Shown: positions 27,077 to 35,954 of the stretch, in pieces
Position numbering within the stretch: position 1 is the stretch's first letter
How the letters are laid out: each line of letters opens with the position of its first letter
Source of the DNA: Cytobacillus sp. FSL H8-0458
GTDB lineage: Bacteria > Bacillota > Bacilli > Bacillales > Cytobacillaceae
DNA: 64,000 nucleotides
Reading direction: 5' to 3'
Assembly: GCF_038002165.1 (NCBI RefSeq)
Contig: NZ_JBBOBR010000001.1
Location: 3,038,001 to 3,102,000 of the forward strand
The notes under the pieces: generated by a model
Databases searched by the model: none
What the model saw: the letters and a program-made list of their open reading frames with translations, nothing else
What the model was told of the DNA's origin: nothing
Position numbers and translations under genes: made by a program

Positions 27077-28210
27077 TCATTGTTCAAAAAAACTTAAACC
27101 CTTTTCAATTTCAGCGATGACTTCTCCGTCTTTCTCCAGCTGCAATGCCTGCTTTAGTGCAGGCAGTGATTTTTCTCCGCCTATTTTCCCGAGTGCCCAT
27201 GCTGCCGTTCCCCGGATCACCGGCCTCGGATCTTCTGTCATTACTTTAACCAGGTCTTCTGCCGCTGTCTCATCTTTGTAGTGAGCCAGGGCGATGATGG
27301 CATTTCGCTGGATCGGCTTTTTCCCTCTCCAGGAACCTGAAACAGGGCCATATTTTTCTTTGAATTCACGGTTGCTGATAAAAAGAAGCGGCCTTAAAAG
27401 CGGCTTTGCCACTTCCGGATCCGGCTCCATCTCATCATGCAGATGAAAATCCTTGCCTTTATTTTCAGGACAAACGGTTTGACAGGTGTCGCACCCATAA
27501 AGCCTGTTCCCCAGTTTTTCTCTATATGGCTCTGCTAGAAAGCCCTTTGTCTGTGTCAAGAATGCAATGCATTTCTGTGCATCAAGCTGACCTCCCTGAA
27601 TTAAAGCTCCGGTCGGGCAGACATCAACACATTTATTGCAGCTTCCGCATCTGTCTTCCATTGGCTTATCAGGCTCAAAAGGCAGATTTGTTATCATTTC
27701 TCCAAGATAAACATACGATCCGAATTCCGGTGTGATGATGGAACAGTTTTTTCCGCTCCAGCCAATTCCGGCACGCTGTGCAACGGCCCGATCCACCAGC
27801 TCACCTGTATCCACCATGGATTTGCATATCGCCTCAGGAATTCTTGACTGAATGAATTCCTCAAGCTTTTGAAGACGTTCCCTCAGGATATGATGATAGT
27901 CCTTCCCCCATGAAGCCCGGCAGAAAATTCCCCTTCTTTCACCTCTTTTGCTGACAACCCTTACCTTCATTTTGGAAGGGTAAGCAACTGCTATGGAAAT
28001 AATAGACCGGGGTTTGTCCATTAGCAGGGCGGGATTCACCCTCTTCTCAATATCAGGTTCTTCAAATCCTGAATGATATTGAAGCTCCTGCTGGCGAATC
28101 AGCCTATTTTTCATTTCATCAAAAGTGTCCGCTGTCGTAAAACCGATTTTATCAATGCCAATTGTGTTACTGTATTCAATCACTTCCTGCTTGAATTGTG
28201 CAAAGTCCAT
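27077..28210 (-). CDS. queG: epoxyqueuosine reductase
   Basis: Carries out the last step of queuosine synthesis on tRNA, using cobalamin and two 4Fe-4S clusters. The 377-residue protein has the N-terminal cobalamin-binding part and the ferredoxin-type clusters CGSCNKCVDVCPTGAL and CDTCQTVCPENKG. A C-terminal HEAT-repeat extension (about 295-375, AIIALAHYKDETAAEDLVKVM and following repeats) is found in the Bacillus form. AAAGGAGG precedes the ATG. The adenosyltransferase at 62.7 kb is a potential cobalamin-side partner but is not linked. Confidence 0.94.
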   Translation of the reverse strand: MDFAQFKQEVIEYSNTIGIDKIGFTTADTFDEMKNRLIRQQELQYHSGFEEPDIEKRVNPALLMDKPRSIISIAVAYPSKMKVRVVSKRGERRGIFCRASWGKDYHHILRERLQKLEEFIQSRIPEAICKSMVDTGELVDRAVAQRAGIGWSGKNCSIITPEFGSYVYLGEMITNLPFEPDKPMEDRCGSCNKCVDVCPTGALIQGGQLDAQKCIAFLTQTKGFLAEPYREKLGNRLYGCDTCQTVCPENKGKDFHLHDEMEPDPEVAKPLLRPLLFISNREFKEKYGPVSGSWRGKKPIQRNAIIALAHYKDETAAEDLVKVMTEDPRPVIRGTAAWALGKIGGEKSLPALKQALQLEKDGEVIAEIEKGLSFFEQ

Positions 28211-28317
28211 TGTATGACCTCCTTTCATGAGAAATTAAATTTATATGAAAGTCTTTAATTTATTGATCACCGCTTATTATGATAAACTATTTTAAAGTAA
28301 TTTTGGAGGTGGAAAGC

Positions 28318-28986
28318 TTGGAAATTATGATAGCTCCAGAGTTGTGCAAATTATTGCCCAATTTTAAAATTGGATTCATTACATATAAGAATATCGAAGT
28401 CGGACAATCTCCTCAAATGGTAAAGGGCAGACTCCAATTATTTCAGGAATCTATTTATTTTGACTTAGAGGACAAGAGTGTTACAGAATTTGAAGGGATC
28501 AAAGAATGGCGACAGATTTTCAAAACAGCAGGCAAGGATCCGAACCGCTACCGCCATTCTGCAGAAGCACTGTACAGAAGAATTAAAAAACAAAATTATC
28601 TGCAGCCGGTCAACAGCTCAATAGATATTAACAATTTCTTTTCCCTGGAATACCAAATACCCATCGGTATATATGATGCTGATAAGCTTTCAGGCCATCT
28701 GACTATCAGGTTAGGCAAAGAAGGCGAAGAATATAATGGCTTAAACGGAAGACCCAATTCGCTTGCCAATTTAATAATCAGTGAAGATGCAGCAGGGCCA
28801 TTTGGCAGTCCTTTTGTGGACTCTGAAAGGACAGCTGTCACGGAACAGACTAAAAATGCCATTCAAATTGTTTATTTGCGACCTTCTCTGGAAACCGATA
28901 AGGCTGAAAAAATGACAGAGTCATTAATGAACATGTACACTCAAGTGCATGGTGGAGAAGCGGCTTTTAAGGTAATTGGATGTTAA
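28318..28986 (+). CDS. B3/B4 tRNA-binding-domain protein
   Basis: A 222-residue protein consisting of a B3/B4 domain like that of the phenylalanyl-tRNA synthetase beta subunit. The family block WRQIFKTAGKDPNRYRHSAEALYRRI is at about 65-90, and the second block SLEYQIPIGIYDADKLSGHLTIRLG follows. Free-standing members are thought to edit or bind mischarged tRNA or amino acids; the activity here is unproven. The TTG start at 28318 is chosen because GGAGGTGG precedes it. Confidence 0.82.
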   Translation: MEIMIAPELCKLLPNFKIGFITYKNIEVGQSPQMVKGRLQLFQESIYFDLEDKSVTEFEGIKEWRQIFKTAGKDPNRYRHSAEALYRRIKKQNYLQPVNSSIDINNFFSLEYQIPIGIYDADKLSGHLTIRLGKEGEEYNGLNGRPNSLANLIISEDAAGPFGSPFVDSERTAVTEQTKNAIQIVYLRPSLETDKAEKMTESLMNMYTQVHGGEAAFKVIGC

Positions 28987-28997
28987 TCTAGTTTATT

Positions 28998-29038
28998 AAA
29001 AATCGAGTGGAATCTGCGGATGCCGCCCGATTTTTTTC
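28998..29038 (+). terminator. terminator of the B3/B4 gene
   Basis: AAATCG.G.GG...CC.CCCGATTT stem followed by seven T. Confidence 0.65.
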
Positions 29039-29054
29039 TTAATAGCCAAAAAAT

Positions 29055-29100
29055 ATGAAAAAACGCAATACCTCGTTCTTTTTGAACGAAACACTGCGTT
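29055..29100 (-). terminator. terminator of tRNA-Gly
   Basis: Nested stems AACGCA/TGCGTT and CGTTC/GAACG followed by a T-run on the minus strand. Confidence 0.75.
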
Positions 29101-29109
29101 GGCTATGTA

Positions 29110-29183
29110 TGGAGCGGGTGAAGGGAATCGAACCCTCATCATCAGCTTGGAAGGCTGAGGTTTTACCACTAAACTACACCCGC
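29110..29183 (-). tRNA. tRNA-Gly(UCC)
   Basis: A complete cloverleaf with acceptor GCGGGTG/CACCCGC, loop CTTCCAA giving anticodon UCC, a GGTTCGATTCC T arm and an encoded CCA. It is a single gene, not part of the large tRNA cluster. Confidence 0.95.
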
Positions 29184-29307
29184 ATTTGTATATAATTGTT
29201 AGCTACTACTTCTTTCCCGTTCTTGCATGCCTCTTCCTCTAAAAGCTTATTCATGGAAGCCTATGCGCCGAGGCAACTCGAAGCTGATTCATGGATGTGC
29301 TGCTCGT

Positions 29308-29344
29308 GGCTGAGGTTTTACCACTAAACTACACCAGCATTTGT
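29308..29344 (-). pseudogene. partial duplicate of tRNA-Gly 5' half
   Basis: 37 nt identical, except for one mismatch, to positions 29153-29189. This covers the upstream flank, acceptor 5' strand, D arm and start of the anticodon stem of tRNA-Gly(UCC). It lies upstream of the intact gene in the direction of transcription, separated by about 118 bp that includes the motif GAATAAGCT. The one mismatch is in the acceptor strand. Confidence 0.75.
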
Positions 29345-29455
29345 GAAAATATATTCAAATATTAATGCAAATATGATTAAACATTATGTCGAATCAACTA
29401 TTTAATAGTACTAAATCCAGCGTAAATGGTCAACCCTTTATTGAAAAAATTGTCG

Positions 29456-29490
29456 AAAAAACAGAGAGAGGGTTTTTCCCCTCCCTGTTT
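29456..29490 (-). terminator. terminator of the sugar catabolic operon
   Basis: AAACAGGGAGGG/CCCTCTCTCTGTTT hairpin followed by TTTTTT on the minus strand. Confidence 0.85.
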
Positions 29491-30457
29491 ATACCCACCA
29501 CATTTCCGAAGGCTGCTCTTCGATTAAGATGGATTTAAGGTTCCTTACTGCTCTTGTAAATCCTTCTTCAATCGACATAAGCGGATCTTCGTGCTCAATG
29601 CTGACAACATAGTCATACCCAAACGTGCGCAAAGCGCTCATCATATCAGACCATTCCTGCAGGCTGTGTCCGCACCCGACTGATCTGAACGTCCACGCCC
29701 TGGTCTGTACATTGCCATACGGCTGCATATCCATTAACCCGTACATATTCACATTTTCCTGGTCAATATAGGTATCTTTTGCATGAAAATGATGAATAGC
29801 ATTTTCTTTTCCCAGTATTTTGATTGCTGCCACAGGGTCAATGCCCTGCCACCATAAATGGCTTGGATCCAGATTGGCTCCAATGGCGTCACACGTTTCT
29901 TCCCTTAATTTTAAAAGTGTATACGGGGTGTGTACAAGGAATCCGCCATGCAGTTCGAGACCGATTTTCACATTATGGTCTTTGGCAAATTGTCCCGCTT
30001 TCTTCCAGTAAGGAATGAGCTTCTCCTCCCATTGCCATTTCAGCACTTCTCCATACTCATTCGGCCACGGTGCGACCGGCCAATTCGGGTGCTTTGCCCC
30101 TTCCCCGTCACCGGCAGTGCCGGAAAAACAGTTAACAACCGGAACATTCATTAAGCTTGCTAACTTAATCGTGTCGTATAATACACGGTCTGATTCCTCT
30201 GCAAATGCATTATCAGGTGAGATCGGATTGCCATGACAGCTGAATGCACTGATTTCAAGCCCCCTCGACAAAACCTTGTTCAGGTAATCATCCCGGAGTT
30301 CATTGCTTTCCAAAAGCTCCTGCAGGCTGCAGTGAGCGTTACCGGGATAGGCTCCCGTTCCGATTTCAACAGCCTTAAGTCCTGCAGCTTTCACATAATC
30401 GAGCATATCTTCAAAATTTTTCTCAGCAAATAATACGGTAAATACCCCGAGCTTCAC
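29489..30457 (-). CDS. sugar phosphate isomerase/epimerase (TIM barrel)
   Basis: A 322-residue xylose isomerase-like TIM barrel protein. Probable metal ligands sit in IGLELHGGF (Glu), NLDPSHLWWQ (Asp, His), HFHAKDTY and VSIEHEDP (Glu). It is the last gene of the operon, 17 nt after a Gfo/Idh/MocA dehydrogenase. Such pairs handle inositols, ketosugars or rare sugars; in 3-keto-glucoside pathways this type acts as isomerase or lyase. The exact substrate is not readable. Confidence 0.85.
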   Translation of the reverse strand: MKLGVFTVLFAEKNFEDMLDYVKAAGLKAVEIGTGAYPGNAHCSLQELLESNELRDDYLNKVLSRGLEISAFSCHGNPISPDNAFAEESDRVLYDTIKLASLMNVPVVNCFSGTAGDGEGAKHPNWPVAPWPNEYGEVLKWQWEEKLIPYWKKAGQFAKDHNVKIGLELHGGFLVHTPYTLLKLREETCDAIGANLDPSHLWWQGIDPVAAIKILGKENAIHHFHAKDTYIDQENVNMYGLMDMQPYGNVQTRAWTFRSVGCGHSLQEWSDMMSALRTFGYDYVVSIEHEDPLMSIEEGFTRAVRNLKSILIEEQPSEMWWV

Positions 30458-30474
30458 AAAATCCCCTCCTGGCT

Positions 30475-31503
30475 TTAATATATTTCTCGCTTGCTGCTAC
30501 TGTAAATCGCATCAATAATCCTGGTTGTCTGGAGTGCTTCTTCTGCTTTAACCATAAATTCTTCGCTGCCCAAACAGCTGTTAATAAAGTTCCGTGCCTG
30601 CGTTAAAGCATAGTCATCTTCTCCCGGGAGCCATTCTGAACGTGTATTCAGGAGCATTCCATGTTTGGATTGATTCAAACTGAATGGGAATAAATCAATC
30701 CCTCCCTGCTGCCCTGAAAGACTGAGGCTTTCATCATCCTTTTCAATATTGGCAGACCAGGAAGTCTCAAAAAGAAGGGAAGCGCCATTCGCAAATTTTA
30801 TGTAAGCTGTCACATGATCATCTACATCAAAGGATTGATGGTCAAAGCTGCCCCATAGATTCACCTGATCAGGCATTTTGCTTAATTTATTGTAAGCTGT
30901 ACCGGATACCTCCGTTTCCGCCGGGTTTCCCAGAAGCCAAAGCGAGAGGTCAAGCAAATGGCAGCCGTAATCAATCAAGCTTCCGCCGCCTTGGAGTTCC
31001 TTATTGGTAAAAACACCCCAGCCCGGCACTTTTCTTCTTCTCATCGCTCTTGCCCTGGCTGCAAACGGAGTGCCAATTTCATTTTCTGAAATCAGTTTTT
31101 TTGCAGCTTGTGCCTCTTTCATGAACCGGTAGTGATAAGCAATGGCCAATACCTTCCCTGACCGGTCTCTTGCCTCGATCATTTTCCTGCATTCTTCTGC
31201 TGTCATGGCCATCGGCTTCTCACACAAAACATGCAGCCCGGCCTCCAGCGCAGCAGCGGTAATTTCAGCATGAAACTTATTCGGTGTACAAATAACCACT
31301 GCATCTGTTTCAGTGAATACTTCTTTATAATCTGTAAAAACGCTGCTAATTCCAAACTTCTTTGCAGCCAGCTGTGCAGTTTCTTCATTCACATCGCAGA
31401 TAGCTGTTATGGAAGCACTATCCGATAATTTTAATAAAACGGGAATATGCCGGGATTGGGCAATTCCGCCAGCACCGATAATTCCGATCCGAAGCTTCTT
31501 CAT
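30475..31503 (-). CDS. Gfo/Idh/MocA-family oxidoreductase (second copy)
   Basis: An NAD(P)-dependent sugar or inositol dehydrogenase of 342 residues. The N-terminal Rossmann motif is IGIIGAGGIAQSRHIP, CEKPMAMTAEE holds the conserved EKP lysine, and a C-terminal beta-sheet domain contains GGGSLIDYGCHLLDLSLWL with the catalytic-type Asp/His pair. It overlaps the functional theme of the paralogue next to it, so both probably act on successive intermediates or on different epimers of one substrate. Confidence 0.9.
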   Translation of the reverse strand: MKKLRIGIIGAGGIAQSRHIPVLLKLSDSASITAICDVNEETAQLAAKKFGISSVFTDYKEVFTETDAVVICTPNKFHAEITAAALEAGLHVLCEKPMAMTAEECRKMIEARDRSGKVLAIAYHYRFMKEAQAAKKLISENEIGTPFAARARAMRRRKVPGWGVFTNKELQGGGSLIDYGCHLLDLSLWLLGNPAETEVSGTAYNKLSKMPDQVNLWGSFDHQSFDVDDHVTAYIKFANGASLLFETSWSANIEKDDESLSLSGQQGGIDLFPFSLNQSKHGMLLNTRSEWLPGEDDYALTQARNFINSCLGSEEFMVKAEEALQTTRIIDAIYSSSKREIY

Positions 31504-31512
31504 GGATGCACC

Positions 31513-32541
31513 TCAATTAATTCTGACAATCTGCTTTGTTTCGCTTGACTCCAGGGCAGCAAGAATCACTTGGAGCGACTTCATCCCCTCGGAACCGGAG
31601 ATCACAGGCTCCTGTTCATTTAGAATACTTTCAATGAAGTGGTCAATGACACCTGAACTCTTTTGCCCGCCTTCTTCATTTGTCTGGATTCCGCCGAGCT
31701 CATACTTCACTGTTTCACCGTCTGCATACTGAACAATAAGAGAGTTCACCGGATCATCCTCCAGCCTCAAAATAGCTTTCTCTCCATAAATAATAGTTGA
31801 ATTGTCTTCTTTAGATACGTAAGACCAGCTTGCAGCCAATGTACCGATCACACCGCTTTCCGTTTTCAAAACACATACTGCTGTATCATCGACATCAGCA
31901 CCGGCTTTGGCACTCGTTTCGACAAATGCCCCAACCTCAGCAAACTCTTCTCCCAGCAGGTAACGCAGCAGGTCGGTCTTATGGACACCAAGGTCACCCA
32001 TCGCGCCAATAAAAGCCTGATTCTTTTTGAAGAACCAGCTTTCTTTGCCATCTGCACTCCACCCCTCTGGCCCGCCGTGGCCAAAAGCAGTTCGGAAACT
32101 GTAGATTTTTCCCGCATCACCCCTTGCAATCAAATCCTTTGCTTTTTTATGGGACGGAACAAAGCGCTGATTGTGAGCAATCATTAATTTCTTTCCATTT
32201 TTACGGGCTGCCTCTATCATGTCCTGCGCCTCTTCCTTAGATGTGGCCATTGGCTTTTCACATAAAACATGCTTGCCCGCGTTCAATGCTGCAACTGAAA
32301 TAGGGGCATGCAGGTAATTCGGTGTGCAGACACTCACTGCATCTATATCCTTGTCAGCTAGCAATTCCCTATAATCGGTGTACGCCTTCGACTCGTAAAG
32401 ATCAGCAAACACATTTGCACGATCTTTATTAATATCACATACCGCTGCAATGACAGCTCCTCTGCTTGCATGATATTCAGGCATATGCCGATGCTTGGCA
32501 ATACTTCCGCATCCAATGATTCCGATTTTGAGTTTTTTCAT
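31513..32541 (-). CDS. Gfo/Idh/MocA-family oxidoreductase (first copy)
   Basis: A 342-residue NAD(P)-dependent dehydrogenase. The nucleotide-binding motif IGIIGCGSIAKHRHMP is at the N-terminus, with CEKPMATSKEEA in the middle and GAMGDLGVHKTDLLRYLL as the catalytic block. The start at 32541 is chosen from the GGAGTGGAG site; it overlaps the stop region of the ThuA-domain gene. It is distinct in sequence from the following paralogue, so not a recent duplication. Confidence 0.9.
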   Translation of the reverse strand: MKKLKIGIIGCGSIAKHRHMPEYHASRGAVIAAVCDINKDRANVFADLYESKAYTDYRELLADKDIDAVSVCTPNYLHAPISVAALNAGKHVLCEKPMATSKEEAQDMIEAARKNGKKLMIAHNQRFVPSHKKAKDLIARGDAGKIYSFRTAFGHGGPEGWSADGKESWFFKKNQAFIGAMGDLGVHKTDLLRYLLGEEFAEVGAFVETSAKAGADVDDTAVCVLKTESGVIGTLAASWSYVSKEDNSTIIYGEKAILRLEDDPVNSLIVQYADGETVKYELGGIQTNEEGGQKSSGVIDHFIESILNEQEPVISGSEGMKSLQVILAALESSETKQIVRIN

Positions 32542-32542
32542 C

Positions 32543-33283
32543 CTAATTCTCCACTCCTTCATGTTTCACACTGATTCTCTCCAGCGGCTTCGCATTTCCA
32601 TAGACCGGTACGGGAAGATCAGCCGGCTTAGCCCACTTAACAGCATTTTTAATAACCTGCTGGACGTCCTTATGATAATAGGTTGGATACGTTTCATGTC
32701 CCGGGCGGAAATAAAAGATTTTTCCTTTTCCCCGCCTGTATGTACAGCCGCTCCGGAAAATTTCCCCGCCTTCAAACCAGCTAACCATTACAAGCTCATC
32801 CGGTGCAGGGATATCAAAATGTTCTCCATACATCTCTTCTTTTTCAAGTTCAATATATTCTCCAAGTCCTTCTGCAATCGGGTGGCTCGGGTCTACAATC
32901 CAAATTCGTTCCTTTTCATCAGCTTCTCTCCACTTTAAATCACAGGAAGTTCCCATCAGCACTTTAAAAATTTTAGAAAAATGGCCTGAATGAAGGACAA
33001 TCAGCCCCATTCCATCGAGAACTCTTTGTTTTACTTTTTCGACGATTGCATCCTCAACTTCTCCATGCGCCAGATGCCCCCACCAGACTAAAACGTCTGT
33101 TTCCTGCAAAACAGCATCACTGAGTCCATGTTCGGATTCATCCAATGTTGCTGTCTTCACTTTAAAATCTTCTCCATTTAAAAAATCTGCAATGGCACCG
33201 TGAATACCATCGGGATAAACAGTCCTTACCTTTTCATCCTTTTGTTCATGGCGATTTTCATTCCAGACAAGCACGTTAATCAT
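32543..33283 (-). CDS. ThuA-domain protein
   Basis: A 246-residue protein of the ThuA (trehalose utilisation) glutamine-amidotransferase-like fold. Key blocks are [14 protein letters not shown] at the start, [30 protein letters not shown], and near the end [25 protein letters not shown]. ThuA proteins act in conversion of disaccharides to 3-keto derivatives together with Gfo/Idh/MocA enzymes, which are exactly the neighbours here. No catalytic cysteine of classical amidotransferases is seen, as is usual for ThuA. Confidence 0.87.
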   Translation of the reverse strand: MINVLVWNENRHEQKDEKVRTVYPDGIHGAIADFLNGEDFKVKTATLDESEHGLSDAVLQETDVLVWWGHLAHGEVEDAIVEKVKQRVLDGMGLIVLHSGHFSKIFKVLMGTSCDLKWREADEKERIWIVDPSHPIAEGLGEYIELEKEEMYGEHFDIPAPDELVMVSWFEGGEIFRSGCTYRRGKGKIFYFRPGHETYPTYYHKDVQQVIKNAVKWAKPADLPVPVYGNAKPLERISVKHEGVEN

Positions 33284-33298
33284 GAATCTTCCTCCTTC

Positions 33299-34027
33299 TT
33301 AATTCAAACTTCTATATTCATTTGGAGAAATTCCCTCTGTCTTTTTAAAGACTTTGCTAAAATACTTTTCATCCTGATAGCCAACCTGGAAAGCAATTTC
33401 ATAGATTTTCAGTTTATGGTTCTGCAAAAGCTCCTTGGCCTTAGTCATTCGGACATTCGTTATAAAATCTGTAATAGTAGCCTGATATTCCTGTTTAAAC
33501 TTCCTGGAGATGTACTCCCTGCTTAAATAAAATCTGTCTGCAATTTCCTGCAGGTTAATATCTTTGTTATAGCTTTCCAGCAGAAACTGTTCTATTTGCT
33601 GGATCACATTCATCTCCCTGTTTTGCTCCTGCTGGCATTCTACTGGAGAATTTTGCTGCTTCCATTCAGTAATGGCTTTCTCCAGGGTTTCATTCAATAT
33701 GTCCGGATCGATAGGCTTCAAGATATAATCAAAGCTTTTGTAACAGATGGCATTTCTCATATAGTCGAAATCATCATATCCGCTGACAACAATCGTCTTA
33801 CTGGATAGATCTGAAGAATGTATCCATTTTAAAAGGCTTATGCCATCTCTCTTTGGCATGCTCATATCTGTGAATATGATTTCAGGGCGATGCTCTTTAA
33901 TCAGCTTTATGGCCTCATTACCATCTGCCGCCTCCATGATCGTGTCAATCCCAAAGCGGCTCCAATCTCCCAGAAGCATTAAGCCTTCCCGCACATGCTG
34001 TTCATCATCCACAATAATTGCTTTCAT
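33299..34027 (-). CDS. AraC-type response regulator (YesN-like)
   Basis: A 242-residue receiver plus DNA-binding protein. The N-terminal receiver has the acidic pair DD at 7-8, phospho-acceptor Asp54 in FTDMSMPKRDG and Lys in LKPID. The C-terminal ~100 residues hold two helix-turn-helix units of the AraC type (LQEIADRFYLSREYISRKFK and IYEIAFQVGYQDEKYFSKVFKK). The start overlaps the sensor kinase end by 23 bp, indicating translational coupling. It presumably activates this operon, in which it is itself encoded. Confidence 0.93.
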   Translation of the reverse strand: MKAIIVDDEQHVREGLMLLGDWSRFGIDTIMEAADGNEAIKLIKEHRPEIIFTDMSMPKRDGISLLKWIHSSDLSSKTIVVSGYDDFDYMRNAICYKSFDYILKPIDPDILNETLEKAITEWKQQNSPVECQQEQNREMNVIQQIEQFLLESYNKDINLQEIADRFYLSREYISRKFKQEYQATITDFITNVRMTKAKELLQNHKLKIYEIAFQVGYQDEKYFSKVFKKTEGISPNEYRSLN

Positions 34028-35819
34028 CTTTTCCACCTTCCATCTTTTTTGGAAGTTTAATAGAAACCAGCAGTCCGCCCTGCTCAAGGTTCTTAATCTG
34101 CAGATAAGCCCGGCTGCCATAATAAAGTCTTAACCGGACATAAACATTCTTCAGTCCGATATTCATTAACTCTCCCTTTTGCCCTATCCTGTCATTCATC
34201 AAATGCATTCGAATTTCCTCCAGCCTGCTCTCCGAAACACCAGTGCCATTATCCTCAATAAGGATATCCAGATAAAATTCATCCTGTCTGCAGGTTATTT
34301 TAACCTCTCCAGTTTTTTCGCGTGCATCAAAGCCGTGTTTAAAGTAATTCTCCACTAAAGGCTGCAAAATCATTTTTGGTACAGGAAACCCCATGGCTTC
34401 TTCATCAAGCTGAAAATTGAACTGAAGCTGATCACCGAACCGTTCCTTTTGCAGCAGGAGATAGGCCTTGGTATGTTCAATTTCTTTTTGAAGAGGAACC
34501 ATACCCTCCTCCATATTCATGCTGTACCTCATGATTTTTGAAAGACGGGTAACAGATGAATAAATTTGCGGACCCTGATTTTTCAAGGCCGCTGTTCCTA
34601 TTGACTGCAATGCATTGTATAAAAAATGAGGATTAACCTGGGACTGCAGAACCTTAAGCTGATTGGTCCTGTTTTCAAGCTGAAGCTTATACTCCCTATT
34701 AATCAGATCATTAATTTTATCGATCATTTGCCTGAATCGATCACCTAGATAACCAATCTCATCATTGCCGAAAGATTTAAAACGGACATCAAGATTCCCC
34801 TTTTCAACTTGATCGATATTTTTCAGGAGAATTCTGATGGGAGAGGTAATTCTGACAGAAATAAATAGTGTGGCGAGAATAACCAGGCACAGCCCCATTA
34901 CGCCAAACATGATATTGATCTTCGCCACACTGAATGCACTTTCATATAAAGTGGTATATGGGACTCGCTTAACAAGATACCAGCCGCCTGAATTTTGCGA
35001 TAATTGATCATATATCATTACACCGCTGAATGCATCTTCCTCCCATTCAACCGTGCCATTTTCTTTATTTGTCCCTATCACCCAATCAATCCAATCAGAC
35101 GTTTTATCTCCGTTACCAGCTTCATCCGTTGAACGATAGATCATGTCACCTTCAGGAGATATAATATAGAATTCTTCATTATCCCCTGAATAAAGATTAC
35201 GGCTGATATTGGTTATTTGATCCGGGGAAAACTCCAATGAGATATAGGCCAATAGATCATCTGATGGAATATTGATTAAAGACCTGTGCAGCGTAATGAC
35301 ATTTTTAGGCTTTTTGTCATCAGGATCCTTTATCTTATGAATGGGCTCAAGAAACATATTGTTTGGACTTTCTTTCGCTTTTTCGTAATATTCCTGATTG
35401 GCATTTGTCAGCCTCTTTGAAAAAACAACAGCAGAGCGGCGGGAGGCTGTTATGAGCCGATCTTCCTTGGCAACAGCAATATTAACTCGTTTGATATTTT
35501 CCTCAGCATACAGGATGGTAGAAATTACATTTCTTACAGCTTCAACAGCCTGATAATTATTTTCCTTCCTGGGATCTTTTAGAAAGTTTATTAAACCTGG
35601 ATTATTGTAGAGAGATAGTGTCAACCCGTCCAGTTCATTTATGTATCCCTCCAGGTTCACTTTTCCTTGATATAAAAGGTTGCTATTTTCTTTAATGGCC
35701 TGGTCTTTCAATGATTCCGCTGTATGGTAGTAAGTGATGATAATGGACGCCCCAAATGGAACAATCGTGGCTACCATTAATAGAACGATCAGTTTATTCC
35801 TAATGCTTTTTTTGAACAT
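34005..35819 (-). CDS. YesM-like sensor histidine kinase
   Basis: A 604-residue membrane kinase. Membrane helices at about 9-30 and 303-323 bracket an extracellular dCache-like sensor of about 270 residues, followed by HAMP (324-376). The His_kinase dimerisation block has phospho-accepting His398 in QVNPHFLYNALQS, and an ATPase domain has its N-box around PLVENYFKHGF. This LytS/YesM class often senses sugars through contact with a binding protein, and the binding-protein gene lies directly upstream. Confidence 0.93.
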   Translation of the reverse strand: MFKKSIRNKLIVLLMVATIVPFGASIIITYYHTAESLKDQAIKENSNLLYQGKVNLEGYINELDGLTLSLYNNPGLINFLKDPRKENNYQAVEAVRNVISTILYAEENIKRVNIAVAKEDRLITASRRSAVVFSKRLTNANQEYYEKAKESPNNMFLEPIHKIKDPDDKKPKNVITLHRSLINIPSDDLLAYISLEFSPDQITNISRNLYSGDNEEFYIISPEGDMIYRSTDEAGNGDKTSDWIDWVIGTNKENGTVEWEEDAFSGVMIYDQLSQNSGGWYLVKRVPYTTLYESAFSVAKINIMFGVMGLCLVILATLFISVRITSPIRILLKNIDQVEKGNLDVRFKSFGNDEIGYLGDRFRQMIDKINDLINREYKLQLENRTNQLKVLQSQVNPHFLYNALQSIGTAALKNQGPQIYSSVTRLSKIMRYSMNMEEGMVPLQKEIEHTKAYLLLQKERFGDQLQFNFQLDEEAMGFPVPKMILQPLVENYFKHGFDAREKTGEVKITCRQDEFYLDILIEDNGTGVSESRLEEIRMHLMNDRIGQKGELMNIGLKNVYVRLRLYYGSRAYLQIKNLEQGGLLVSIKLPKKMEGGKDESNYCG

Positions 35820-35954
35820 CTGCTTCCCCCGCTGCTATCTCTTTTACAATAGTATAAAGCAACTTCCCTTTTTGGGGATGCTTTTTTTCTATGGGATCTC
35901 ACAGGGAAAACAGAAAGCATATCTTCCGCAGACATGCTTCCCGTTTTACCAAAT

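Noticed and set aside
26899..27087. N-terminal extension of the amidase-domain protein
   Set aside because: The extra 63 codons are preceded by no ribosome binding site and encode low-plausibility sequence; a GTG with GGAGAGGAG starts the real gene at 26898.
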